From the NCBI RefSeq assembly GCF_006125015.1, contig NZ_SZZN01000001.1, positions 2,480,001 to 2,544,000 on the forward strand: a stretch of 64,000 nt of DNA. Reading direction: 5' to 3'. The notes below the pieces were generated by a model. The model saw nothing but the letters and a program-made list of their open reading frames with translations. It did no database searches and was not told the DNA's origin. Below are positions 28,962-37,227 of the stretch, piece by piece (within the stretch, counting starts at the first letter, position 1; the number at the start of each line of letters is the position of its first letter). The stretch is from Roseovarius arcticus (GTDB lineage Bacteria > Pseudomonadota > Alphaproteobacteria > Rhodobacterales > Rhodobacteraceae). Position numbers and translations under genes: made by a program.

Positions 28962-29888
28962 TTATGGGCGCTGAGTGCCGCGCATCCGGTCCGAAGCGAC
29001 GAGACCGCGCACCAACTCGCCGGTCACGCCCGCAATAACCTCGGCGGCACGCGAGAGCGCCCAGTCCTTGCTGGAAGCCAGATAAACCTCTCGTGAAGGG
29101 GTCGGATTTCGAATCTCAGCAGCGCAAAGCGCGCCCGAGTGGCACTCTGCCTGAATTGCGCACCACGGTAGTACCGAATGACCATAGCCCGCGCCGACCA
29201 GTTTCTTAATCGCGTTCAGTGAGTCGAGTTCGGTCTTGACGTTCAAACGTAATCCATTGTCGCGCTGGTGACGATCCAGTACCTGCCGCAGCCCATGCGC
29301 CTGCCCAGTCACGACCAGCGGTAGTTCGTTTAGCGTATCCAGATCGACCGCATCGCGCCCCGCCGCAGGCCCGCCCGGCGCAGTGACGAAATAAAGCGGC
29401 TCGGTAAGGATATAGGTTAGATCGAAGGCGGCGCTTTCCTCAACATCGAACAGGATCGCTAAGTCCAACTGCCCCGACGCCAGCCATTCAGACAAATAAC
29501 CCGAGTGGTTCTCATTGACGTTCAGCGTGATCGCCGGAAACCGTTTTTCTACCTCGGTCAGCAATGGCACGGCCAGTTCGATAGACACCGACGTCGGCAG
29601 ACCAATCTGGACCAGCCCTGATGGCTGCGTAGAACAGTCCTGCACATCTCGCGTAGCGTGGGTCATCTGGCGCAGGATGATCTCGGCATGATGCATCAGC
29701 GTCTTGCCGCATTCGGTGGCAACCACCCCCCGCGTCGAGCGATCAAACAGCTTTACGCCCAGTTCGGCCTCCAGATTGGCGACGTGATGGCTTAGCGCGG
29801 GCTGCGCCACGTTCAACTCTACCGAGGCGCGTGAAAAGCTGCCACAGCGCCCGATGCTCAAAAAATAGCGTAGCTGGCGAACATCCAT
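28962..29888 (-). CDS. LysR-family transcriptional regulator
   Basis: 308 aa from the ATG at 29888 (MDVRQLRYFLSIGRCGSFSR). N-terminal winged HTH with ASVELNVAQPALSHHVANLE and a C-terminal periplasmic-binding-like effector domain. It lies upstream of and co-directional with the liv operon, and divergent from the CoA-transferase/amidase operon across about 175 bp; this is the classic arrangement for a LysR protein controlling its neighbour. The effector is probably the amide or its product. Confidence 0.9.
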   Translation of the reverse strand: MDVRQLRYFLSIGRCGSFSRASVELNVAQPALSHHVANLEAELGVKLFDRSTRGVVATECGKTLMHHAEIILRQMTHATRDVQDCSTQPSGLVQIGLPTSVSIELAVPLLTEVEKRFPAITLNVNENHSGYLSEWLASGQLDLAILFDVEESAAFDLTYILTEPLYFVTAPGGPAAGRDAVDLDTLNELPLVVTGQAHGLRQVLDRHQRDNGLRLNVKTELDSLNAIKKLVGAGYGHSVLPWCAIQAECHSGALCAAEIRNPTPSREVYLASSKDWALSRAAEVIAGVTGELVRGLVASDRMRGTQRP

Positions 29889-29951
29889 ACCGAAACCTGA
29901 CTGTTGGAATTGTATAGGCGCTAATCTTGGCACTCTGCGAAGGGGGCGACA

Positions 29952-29965
29952 ATGGGCATGCCCAT
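29952..29965. promoter_or_regulatory. Palindrome in the LysR/CoA-transferase divergent promoter
   Basis: Perfect 14-bp palindrome ATGGGCATGCCCAT, 64 bp upstream of the LysR start and 99 bp upstream of the divergent operon. It is a good candidate operator for the adjacent LysR protein; no direct evidence. Confidence 0.4.
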
Positions 29966-30063
29966 AACATTATCGTCTAGCGTTAGAGGAAGGTTGTTCT
30001 TTCGCCTACGCCGTGCGCGCTGCAAACCTAATGATGCCATAACCCCGGAGCGCGTAGTCTATC

Positions 30064-31269
30064 ATGACAGACGTACCTAAACCACTGGACGGAATCCGCG
30101 TGCTCGATCTGGCCACGTTCATCGCAGCACCTATGGCGGCGGGCATCTTGGGCGAATTCGGCGCCGAGGTCATTAAAATCGAGCAGCCGAAGGTCGGCGA
30201 CCCGCTACGCCGCTTTGGCGTGCCTGCGGACGAAATTGGAGCCACCTATTGCTGGCTAAGTGAAGCGCGCAACAAAAAATCGGTCACGCTGGACCTTCGC
30301 CAGCCTGAGGGTGCCGATATTTTCAAACAACTGGTCACTGAGGCAGATGTCGTTTGCGAGAATTTCCGCCCCGGAAAAATGGAGGAATGGGGGCTGGGCT
30401 GGGATACCCTTCACGCGATCAATCCCCGGCTCGTAATGCTACGGGTGTCGGGCTACGGTCAGACCGGCCCCAACGCCGCGCGCCCGGGTTTTGCACGCAT
30501 TGCGCATGCGTTTGGCGGTCTCAGCCACTTGACAGGCGACGTGGACGGGCCGCCGTTGACGCCCGGTTCGACATCACTCGCCGACTATATTTCGGGCGTC
30601 TATGGCGCGCTTGGCATTTTGTTGGCATTGCGGGTCAGCGAACATGCGGGGGTTGGCCAGTATGTCGATCTGGCGCTTTATGAGCCAGTGCTGCGCATGC
30701 TGGACGATCTTATTCCAGCCTATGCTGCCAAGGGGATCGTGCGCGGGCGGCAGGGTCTTGGCACCTCTAACGCCTGCCCGCACGGACATTTTCGCACCTC
30801 TGACGGCTGGGTTGCTATCGCCTGTACGAACGACCGGATGTTCGAGCGGCTAGCACGCGCAATGCAGCAATCTGAACTGGCCATGCCAGAGCGTTTTGGC
30901 ACGACGCCAGCGCGCCTCAATAACTCGGGCGAGGTGGACGCAATAGTGCAAGGTTGGACCTTGCGAATGACGACCGACAAACTGGTCGCCTACTGCGCTG
31001 AACGCGATGTGCCTTGCGCCGCTGTGAATACGGTCGAACAGATATTCGCCGATCCGCATATCGCTGCACGCCAGAACCTCGTTACTCTGGCGCATGATAT
31101 TCTAGGGCCGGTCACAATCCCTGCGGTATTGCCACGCCTATCCGAAACGCCTGGAGTGGTTGGCACACTTGGCCCTGCCTTGGGTTCTTCCAACGAAGAC
31201 ATATATGCGGGGCTGTTGGGCATAGATGCTGAGCACATGACTGCGTTGAAGGAAAGTGGCGTCATATGA
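30064..31269 (+). CDS. CaiB/BaiF (class III) CoA-transferase
   Basis: Transfers CoA between carboxylic acids, cytosolic dimer. 401 aa, usual length. Seen: LDGIRVLDLATFIAAPMAA at the start, FGAEVIKIEQP, and GQYVDLALYEPVLRML containing the Asp that forms the acyl anhydride in formyl-CoA transferase-type enzymes. First gene of a five-gene operon; its stop overlaps the next start as ATGA. Substrate unknown; its place before the amidase genes suggests it activates or recycles an acid released from the amide. Confidence 0.88.
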   Translation: MTDVPKPLDGIRVLDLATFIAAPMAAGILGEFGAEVIKIEQPKVGDPLRRFGVPADEIGATYCWLSEARNKKSVTLDLRQPEGADIFKQLVTEADVVCENFRPGKMEEWGLGWDTLHAINPRLVMLRVSGYGQTGPNAARPGFARIAHAFGGLSHLTGDVDGPPLTPGSTSLADYISGVYGALGILLALRVSEHAGVGQYVDLALYEPVLRMLDDLIPAYAAKGIVRGRQGLGTSNACPHGHFRTSDGWVAIACTNDRMFERLARAMQQSELAMPERFGTTPARLNNSGEVDAIVQGWTLRMTTDKLVAYCAERDVPCAAVNTVEQIFADPHIAARQNLVTLAHDILGPVTIPAVLPRLSETPGVVGTLGPALGSSNEDIYAGLLGIDAEHMTALKESGVI

Positions 31270-31625
31270 CCGATTTTCATAACCTGACCGACGACAGCGG
31301 CCCTTCCCGAGCAGTTTGGGACGCGATCTTGTCACGGGGCCCGTCGCTATATGCCGAATACGCGCGACAGCCGGTCGGGGCGCACTCGCCTGACCTGCAA
31401 TTTGTGTTGCAACACTTCCGCAAAGCCCCCTGTGCTGGTAAATTCGTGTTAGTGGCGCTGGAACCGCACAGACGGTGGGCGCTGGGCACATTGACTGGCA
31501 CACGCGGCGATCCCGTGACTGTTCACGATGAAGTCACCTTCGACGACCTGGCCGAGGCCGAACGCTATGTATTTCGCCAACGCTGGATCAAGTTGACCGG
31601 CGTCGACCCGGCTAAGGAAACGTAA
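31266..31625 (+). CDS. N,N-dimethylformamidase small-subunit-like protein
   Basis: 119 aa. The pattern P-x-G-x-HSP-x-LQ-x-V followed by FRKAPCAGKFVLVAL and, near the end, AERYVFRQRWIKL resembles the small (alpha) subunit of Paracoccus-type dimethylformamidase as I recall it. In that enzyme it packs against the large subunit and supports its folding and activity. The position immediately before the large-subunit gene (TAATG, 1-bp overlap) agrees. The similarity is moderate and was judged by eye. Confidence 0.6.
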   Translation: MTDFHNLTDDSGPSRAVWDAILSRGPSLYAEYARQPVGAHSPDLQFVLQHFRKAPCAGKFVLVALEPHRRWALGTLTGTRGDPVTVHDEVTFDDLAEAERYVFRQRWIKLTGVDPAKET

Positions 31626-33865
31626 TGCCCCTTTCCTATATCACCGGCTACACCGACCACGTCAGCCTGCTGCGCGGCGGGCGCCTAAAGATCATGGCGT
31701 CCTGCACATGCGCCGATCAGTTCGAGGCCGCATTGGTGCGTATGCGCTGCGGCGACCTGAATCCGGAGGGGCCGGGATTTTCCGAAACAGTCATCCCGTC
31801 AAAGTTTGACGGCAGCTACCCCGCGCGCGAACAGATCACCAATGCTGGGTCCTCCGTTCTGATCGACATGGCCGGATGCGAGTTTACCGATTTTACCGCC
31901 ATGGCACATATCTGGCCGACGTCCCACGGCGACGAACAGGTCATCTTGTCCCGTACCGGACCGAATGGTGCGTTTCGCCTGTTTCTGTCGGATGGTTGCT
32001 TAGTGGCAGAAATCACCGGCCCCGGCGGCACGGCCCGCTTGGCGGGCCGCATGCCCTTGGTCACACGGCAATGGTATTTGGTCGCGATGACGTTTGGCGG
32101 TGGTAAACTGACGGTTGCACAAGAACCCTATTCGCGCAGCGGGGCGGGTGAACGCCCGATCATCGCGGAATGCCCAGTCGACTTTGACTGGATGTGCGAC
32201 ACTACAGCACCACTGTTGCTCGCAGCTCGGCGCATTTCAACTGACGGGGAAAAGCTGCGCACCGATTGCCACTTCAACGGTAAGGTCGAAAAGCCGCGGC
32301 TGGCTCGCAAAGCCCTCACGCGCCTAAGTATCGAAACATTGCGCCAAGCCGCCATTCCGCCAGACCTAAACGATGAGGTCATCGGTTTTTGGGATTTCTC
32401 CCGGGAGATCGATAGCGAAATCGTGCGCGATCTGTCCCGCAATGGGCATCACGGTAAAACCGTCAACCTGCCCGCGCGCGCCATGACCGGATCGAACTGG
32501 ACTGGCGAAGAGGTGAAATGGGCCGTAGCCCCCGATCAATACGGCGCGATCCACTTCCACGACGATGATATCTACGACGCCGACTGGGGCGTAGATATTG
32601 ACGCGCAGTTGCCAGATGATCTTCCCTCGGGCGCCTATGCCATCCGCGTGACGGCGGGCAACAAAGTGGAACGCCTCCCATTCTTTGTACGGCCCCGGCC
32701 CACAGACAAGCCCGCGCCGCTGCTCTATGTCGCGTCTACGGCGACATACTGGGCCTATGCCAACCTAAACCCGGTGCCGTTCCCTATCGCCGAACTGTTA
32801 TCCAGCCGTCTCATTATCCTACACGAGGCAAACCGCCTGATCGACGAGCATCCCGAATGGGGGCCGTCGCTATATGATATCCATTCGGACGGCTCAGGCG
32901 TGTGCTATTCCTCGCGCTTTCGCCCAATCCTGAATTTCCGTCCAGGCTATATTTCGAGTTTTGGCGCGAATGGTTCAAATTTGCGCGAATACAACGCCGA
33001 CACGCATATTCTGGATTGGCTGGAGGCCACAGGGCAAGACTACGACGTCGTCACCGACGAAGATCTGCACCGGGAAGGCTATCCCTTGCTGGCGCGCTAT
33101 AAAGCAATCATGACAGGCACCCATCCCGAGTATTTTTCGGCCGAAATGTGGGATGGTGTCAAAAGCTATACCGACGGCGGCGGGCGCATGATGGTGATGG
33201 GCGGCAATGGATTCTACTGGCGCATCGCATTTCATCCGCGCCTGTCCGGCGTGATCGAGGTGCGCCGCTCTGGACCCGCGATACGCACATGGGAAACCCA
33301 GCCGGGCGAGGAATACCACGCCTTTGATGGCAAACTCGGCGGCCTCTGGCGCGCGCAAGGCAGGCCGCCGCAATCTATTGGCGGCGTCGGCTTCATTTCC
33401 GAGGGGTTCGATCTTTCCACCGGCTATCGGCGCACTGATGCAGGACGCGGGCGACGCACGGCCTTCGTTTTCGACGGGGTCGAAGGCGACTGGATCGGCG
33501 GGTTCGGATTGCAGGGCGGCGGCGCAGCAGGGGTCGAGATCGACCATGCCGACACCGCCCTTGGCACGCCTACGCATACAGTAATCCTGGCTTCGTCCGA
33601 AGGACATACAGAGGCATACCGCCTGGTGAACGAGGAAATGTCGATCACCGTGCCAACCGTCACCGCCCCTGCCGAGGCGCGAATTGCCGCCGACATGGTT
33701 TTCTTCGAGACGCGCGGCGGTGGGGCGGTGTTCAATACCGGCTCAATCGCGTGGGCGGGCAGCCTCAGCCATGATGACTATACCAACAACGTGTCACAAA
33801 TCACTGGGAATGTGTTGCGGCGCTTTTTGGACCCGGCGCCGTTCCAAACGCCACAGGAGGACTAA
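31625..33865 (+). CDS. N,N-dimethylformamidase large-subunit-like amidohydrolase
   Basis: 746 aa, close to the ~760 aa of known DMFase large subunits. In those enzymes a mononuclear iron held by two Tyr and one Glu hydrolyses DMF to dimethylamine and formate. Domain order fits: a jelly-roll/laminin-G-like N-terminal half (TDFTAMAHIWPTS, QWYLVAMTFGGGKL), then a glutamine-amidotransferase-like domain (DYDVVTDEDLHREGYPLL, GGGRMMVMGGNGFYWRI) and SGVIEVRRSGPAIRTWE. Tyr-rich stretches around 420-450 could provide iron ligands; I cannot assign them with certainty. The substrate may differ from DMF. Confidence 0.72.
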   Translation: MPLSYITGYTDHVSLLRGGRLKIMASCTCADQFEAALVRMRCGDLNPEGPGFSETVIPSKFDGSYPAREQITNAGSSVLIDMAGCEFTDFTAMAHIWPTSHGDEQVILSRTGPNGAFRLFLSDGCLVAEITGPGGTARLAGRMPLVTRQWYLVAMTFGGGKLTVAQEPYSRSGAGERPIIAECPVDFDWMCDTTAPLLLAARRISTDGEKLRTDCHFNGKVEKPRLARKALTRLSIETLRQAAIPPDLNDEVIGFWDFSREIDSEIVRDLSRNGHHGKTVNLPARAMTGSNWTGEEVKWAVAPDQYGAIHFHDDDIYDADWGVDIDAQLPDDLPSGAYAIRVTAGNKVERLPFFVRPRPTDKPAPLLYVASTATYWAYANLNPVPFPIAELLSSRLIILHEANRLIDEHPEWGPSLYDIHSDGSGVCYSSRFRPILNFRPGYISSFGANGSNLREYNADTHILDWLEATGQDYDVVTDEDLHREGYPLLARYKAIMTGTHPEYFSAEMWDGVKSYTDGGGRMMVMGGNGFYWRIAFHPRLSGVIEVRRSGPAIRTWETQPGEEYHAFDGKLGGLWRAQGRPPQSIGGVGFISEGFDLSTGYRRTDAGRGRRTAFVFDGVEGDWIGGFGLQGGGAAGVEIDHADTALGTPTHTVILASSEGHTEAYRLVNEEMSITVPTVTAPAEARIAADMVFFETRGGGAVFNTGSIAWAGSLSHDDYTNNVSQITGNVLRRFLDPAPFQTPQED

Positions 33866-33867
33866 GA

Positions 33868-34236
33868 ATGTCGGAATTTCATGCCGTCGAAGCTGCACTA
33901 TGGGACTATCTCGATGGCCTATATGAGGGGGACGTCGATCGACTGGCCCGCATTTTCCTGCCCGAAGCGCATCTTTATGCGGCCTCTGCCGATGGCGTGT
34001 CGAGCCTGCCGCGCGATGTCTGGCTGGACAAAGTCCGGGGGCGCAAATCGGCCAAGGACAGCGGATTCCCCTCGACCAACTGCGTTCACTGGATCGACGT
34101 GGCCGAGACGACGGCAACCGCGCGCGTCAGCTGCTCGCATCCACCCAACAGATTCACCGACACGCTAAGCCTACTGAAAATGTCGGACGGTTGGAAGGTC
34201 ATCGCCAAGACCTATCACATGGCGCCGCTGGATTGA
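33868..34236 (+). CDS. NTF2-fold (SnoaL/lumazine-binding-like) protein
   Basis: 122 aa cone-shaped alpha+beta fold of the NTF2 superfamily: helices VEAALWDYLDGLYEGDVDRL and FLPEAHLYAASADG, then strands ending WKVIAKTYHMAP. Family members are small hydrolases, isomerases or binding proteins. GGAGGA within the end of the previous gene serves as its ribosome site, so translation is coupled. Its role in the amide pathway is unknown. Confidence 0.72.
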   Translation: MSEFHAVEAALWDYLDGLYEGDVDRLARIFLPEAHLYAASADGVSSLPRDVWLDKVRGRKSAKDSGFPSTNCVHWIDVAETTATARVSCSHPPNRFTDTLSLLKMSDGWKVIAKTYHMAPLD

Positions 34237-34256
34237 ACCACAATGAGGACGACATC

Positions 34257-35717
34257 ATGATCTTGGCCACCCTACCCGATCACATCACCGGCCTGCTGAT
34301 CGATGGCGAATGGACCACGCCGCAATCAGGACAGTGGCTAGACATCATCGCCCCCGCTGAAGGCCAGCCATTTGGCCGTATCGCGGGCGCGGGGCGCATA
34401 GACGTTGACGCCGCCGTTGTCTCAGCCCGCCGGGCGCTCTCGGCTGACTGGGGCCGGTTGAGCGCCGTTGAGCGCGGGCGCCTTTTGTCGCGTGCGGGGC
34501 TGATTGTACAAGAGCGGGCCGAAGAGCTGGCCCAGCTTGAGGCACGCGACACCGGCAAACCTATCGCGCAGGCCCGTGCCGACCTAACCGCCTGCGCGCG
34601 CTATTTCGAATACTACGGCGGCGCGGCCGACAAGGTTCATGGTGACACGATCCCAGTCCAAAATGGCTATTTCGCCGCGACTGAAAATATTCCGCATGGA
34701 GTGACGGCACATGTTATCCCGTGGAATTACCCAGCCCAGATGTTTCCCCGCTCAATTGGACCGGCATTGGCGATGGGCAACGCTGTCGTGATGAAACCTG
34801 CCGAGGATGCGTGCGCCACCACCCTGGTGCTGGCCGATATCTTGCGCGAAGTGGGCTTTCCGGCCGGATCAGTCAACATGGTCACCGGTTTGGGCGCCGA
34901 GGCAGGCGCGGCCCTGTCCGAACATCCCGATATCAATTTCATCTCGTTCATCGGGTCTTCCGAAACCGGTGTGGCGATTCAGAGTGCCGCAGCCAAGACC
35001 CATATTGGCTGTACGCTGGAATTGGGCGGAAAATCTGCCCATATCGTCTTTGCCGATGCCGACCCCGCGCTCGTCATCCCTACCGTCGTAGCGGCCATTA
35101 CTCAGCATGCAGGTCAAACCTGCTCAGCCGGATCGCGCCTTTTGATTGAGCGCGCGGCGATGAAAACGCTGCTGCCGCAAATCGTGGAGGCATTTTCAAA
35201 GGTTCGGGTTGTCATGCCGCATATGGAAGGTCAGTTGGGCCCGGTGATCAGCTCGCGTCAAAAAATGCGTGTCGAACAATATATCCAAATTGCGGACGAA
35301 ACGGGCCTTCCGCTGTTGGCCAGCGGCCAAATGGACCCCGGGTTAAGCCCCGACGGCTATTTCATCCAGCCGCGCATGTACGGTCCTGTCCCTCGCGATC
35401 ACCGTCTGGCAATCGAGGAAGTGTTTGGCCCGGTTCTGGCCGTGATTCCCTTTGACAACGAGGTGGACGCGGTCACCCTTGCCAACGCCAGCGACTACGG
35501 ATTGGTCGCCGGTATCTGGACACGTGATGGCGCTCGCGCATTACGGGTCGGACGGCAAATGCAGGTCGGGCAGGTTTTCGTCAATTGCTTCGGCGCTGGC
35601 GGCGGGATTGAATTGCCCTTCGGCGGCATGAAAAAATCCGGCCATGGCCGTGAAAAGGGCTGGGAGGCATTGCGGGAATTCGCCGCAGTCCGCACCATTC
35701 TCGTACGCCACGACTGA
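34257..35717 (+). CDS. NAD(P)-dependent aldehyde dehydrogenase
   Basis: 486 aa from the ATG at 34257 behind GAGGA. All ALDH hallmarks are present: Asn157 in IPWNYPAQM, Glu255 in LELGGKS, catalytic Cys289 in AGQTCSAGSR, and GGGIELPFGGMKKSGHGRE near the end. It belongs to the broad betaine/gamma-aminobutyraldehyde-like group. Last gene of the amidase operon; it could oxidise an aldehyde arising from the N-alkyl or acyl part of the substrate. Confidence 0.9.
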   Translation: MILATLPDHITGLLIDGEWTTPQSGQWLDIIAPAEGQPFGRIAGAGRIDVDAAVVSARRALSADWGRLSAVERGRLLSRAGLIVQERAEELAQLEARDTGKPIAQARADLTACARYFEYYGGAADKVHGDTIPVQNGYFAATENIPHGVTAHVIPWNYPAQMFPRSIGPALAMGNAVVMKPAEDACATTLVLADILREVGFPAGSVNMVTGLGAEAGAALSEHPDINFISFIGSSETGVAIQSAAAKTHIGCTLELGGKSAHIVFADADPALVIPTVVAAITQHAGQTCSAGSRLLIERAAMKTLLPQIVEAFSKVRVVMPHMEGQLGPVISSRQKMRVEQYIQIADETGLPLLASGQMDPGLSPDGYFIQPRMYGPVPRDHRLAIEEVFGPVLAVIPFDNEVDAVTLANASDYGLVAGIWTRDGARALRVGRQMQVGQVFVNCFGAGGGIELPFGGMKKSGHGREKGWEALREFAAVRTILVRHD

Positions 35718-35745
35718 GATCAACCTACTCGATTAGTTCACGTCT

Positions 35746-35987
35746 TTTCGAAGCAAAACCCAAAAATCGGTTCGGTTTGAGGTTTCAGAAGGCATTCGCG
35801 CTTCGGTAGCGAAGTGGTTGGAGGACCCGCTGATGGTCGGATATGAATATCTCTGGCCCGGACGGGTCCTCAAACGCCTTCATATTTCTACACGTCAGTA
35901 TGCGCGCATCGTGCGGGACTAGGTCGCTTCAATCGCCTTGGAAGTGACAGCCTATGGCACTCACTCAATGCGACGGACGAAAGTCAC
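35746..35987 (+). pseudogene. C-terminal fragment of a tyrosine recombinase
   Basis: A frame without start reads RSKTQKSVRFEVSEGIRASV, then EYLWPGR, HISTRQYARIVRD, a TAG stop at 35920-35922 where integrases of this group have Trp, and AYGTHSMRRTKVT, which holds the HxxR active-site motif. It then runs into the IS3-type element; the Tyr nucleophile segment is lost. It is a different integrase family from the one at 16545. Confidence 0.72.
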
Positions 35988-36050
35988 TTTGAGGTGCCCC
36001 TAGATTTGTAGACGCTTTGCTTGGTAATTTTGGAACCAAGGAGAGACGAT

Positions 36051-36332
36051 ATGAACAAGGGCATTCGCTTTACAGATGAGTTTAAGCAGGACGCTGTGGC
36101 GCAGGTCGTGGAGCGCGGATACGCGGTCAGCGAGGTGGCCGAACGGCTGGGGATCAGCACCAAGTCCCTGTACACTTGGAAGGCGCAGTTTGCGAAGTCA
36201 CCGAGCGTCAGATCAGAAGTGGCGGATCAAGCTGCAGAGATAAGGCGATTGAAGCGTGAACTGGCGCGGGTCACCGAGGAACGCACCATCTTAAAAAAGG
36301 CGACCGCGTACTTCGCGCGAGAGTCTCAGTGA
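36051..36332 (+). CDS. IS3-family OrfA (HTH protein)
   Basis: 93 aa from the ATG at 36051, with AAGGAGAGA upstream. HTH of the IS3 type (FTDEFKQDAVAQVVERGY, VSEVAERLGISTKSLYTWK) followed by a leucine-zipper-like helix (EIRRLKRELARVTEER). It binds the IS ends; with OrfB it forms the full transposase through a -1 shift at AAAAAAG. Confidence 0.92.
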   Translation: MNKGIRFTDEFKQDAVAQVVERGYAVSEVAERLGISTKSLYTWKAQFAKSPSVRSEVADQAAEIRRLKRELARVTEERTILKKATAYFARESQ

Positions 36333-37207
36333 GGTACGCGTTTATTGAGGCTCATCGGACGGAGTTCTCGGTGCGGTCGATGTGTCGCGTGCTGATGGTG
36401 CATTTCAGCGGGTTCTATGCATGGCTTAAAGAACCGTTAAGCCCGCGTGCGCAGGAAGACATGCGTCAAACCGATCTGATCCAGCAAGCTTGGGCTGACA
36501 GCGGCAAGGTCTACGGCTACTGCAAATTACACGATGATCTTTTGGATCAAGGTGAGATCTGTTCTGAGAACCGTGTGGCACGTTTGGCCAGCCTTGCAGG
36601 TATCACAGCACAAATTGGCTACAAACGCCGCCCTGGTCGATATGGTGGCAAGCCTGCGGTCGCCGCCGACAACACGCTGGATCGACAGTTTGAGGTGGAT
36701 GCCCCAGACACAGTTTGGGTGACCGACATCACATATATCAGAACCCACGAAGGGTGGTCGTATCTGTCCGTCGTAATTGATCTGTTCTCAAGACGCGTTG
36801 TCGGATGGTCGATGCAATCACGCATGACAACCGACCTCGCTTTGCAGGCCCTGTTGAGCGCCGTGTGGCGACGTAAGCCGAAGGCCAAAGTCATGGTTCA
36901 CTCAGACCAAGGTTCCCAGTTTACCAGCACAGAGTGGCAATTGTTCCTTGGCAAACATAATTTGGATGCCAGCATGAGCAGGCGTGGGAATTGTTATGAC
37001 AACGCCGTGGCAGAAAGCTTCTTCCAACTCTTGAAACGAGAACGCATCAGGCGGAGGACATACCTTACACGCGACGTCGCAAGGCAGGACGTGTTCGATT
37101 ACATCGAGATGTTTTACAACCCAACACGCAAACACACCAACAACGGCATGCTGTCACCGGTTGACTACGAAATGAAACAGCAGAAAATGAACGAAGCAGG
37201 CGTCTAG
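36329..37207 (+). CDS. IS3-family OrfB (DDE integrase domain)
   Basis: 292 aa; probably made mainly as the OrfAB fusion, with GTG at 36329 as a possible separate start. The DDE triad is intact: WVTDITYIRTHEGW, VHSDQGSQFTS and NCYDNAVAESFFQLLKRE. The element could still be active. Confidence 0.93.
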   Translation: MRYAFIEAHRTEFSVRSMCRVLMVHFSGFYAWLKEPLSPRAQEDMRQTDLIQQAWADSGKVYGYCKLHDDLLDQGEICSENRVARLASLAGITAQIGYKRRPGRYGGKPAVAADNTLDRQFEVDAPDTVWVTDITYIRTHEGWSYLSVVIDLFSRRVVGWSMQSRMTTDLALQALLSAVWRRKPKAKVMVHSDQGSQFTSTEWQLFLGKHNLDASMSRRGNCYDNAVAESFFQLLKRERIRRRTYLTRDVARQDVFDYIEMFYNPTRKHTNNGMLSPVDYEMKQQKMNEAGV

Positions 37208-37227
37208 GAAACTGGGGGCACCTCAAA

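Larger units (their letters stand above)
35988..37227 (+). mobile_element. IS3-family insertion sequence (about 1.24 kb)
   Basis: Terminal inverted repeats TTTGAGGTGCCCCTAGATTT (left) and, on the other strand, TTTGAGGTGCCCCCAGTTTC (right). Contains orfA and orfB overlapping by 4 bp with a slippery A6G at 36293-36299 for the -1 frameshift that yields the OrfAB transposase. No target duplication; the left flank is an integrase remnant and the right flank a serine recombinase remnant, so a deletion or recombination between IS copies is likely. Confidence 0.92.
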
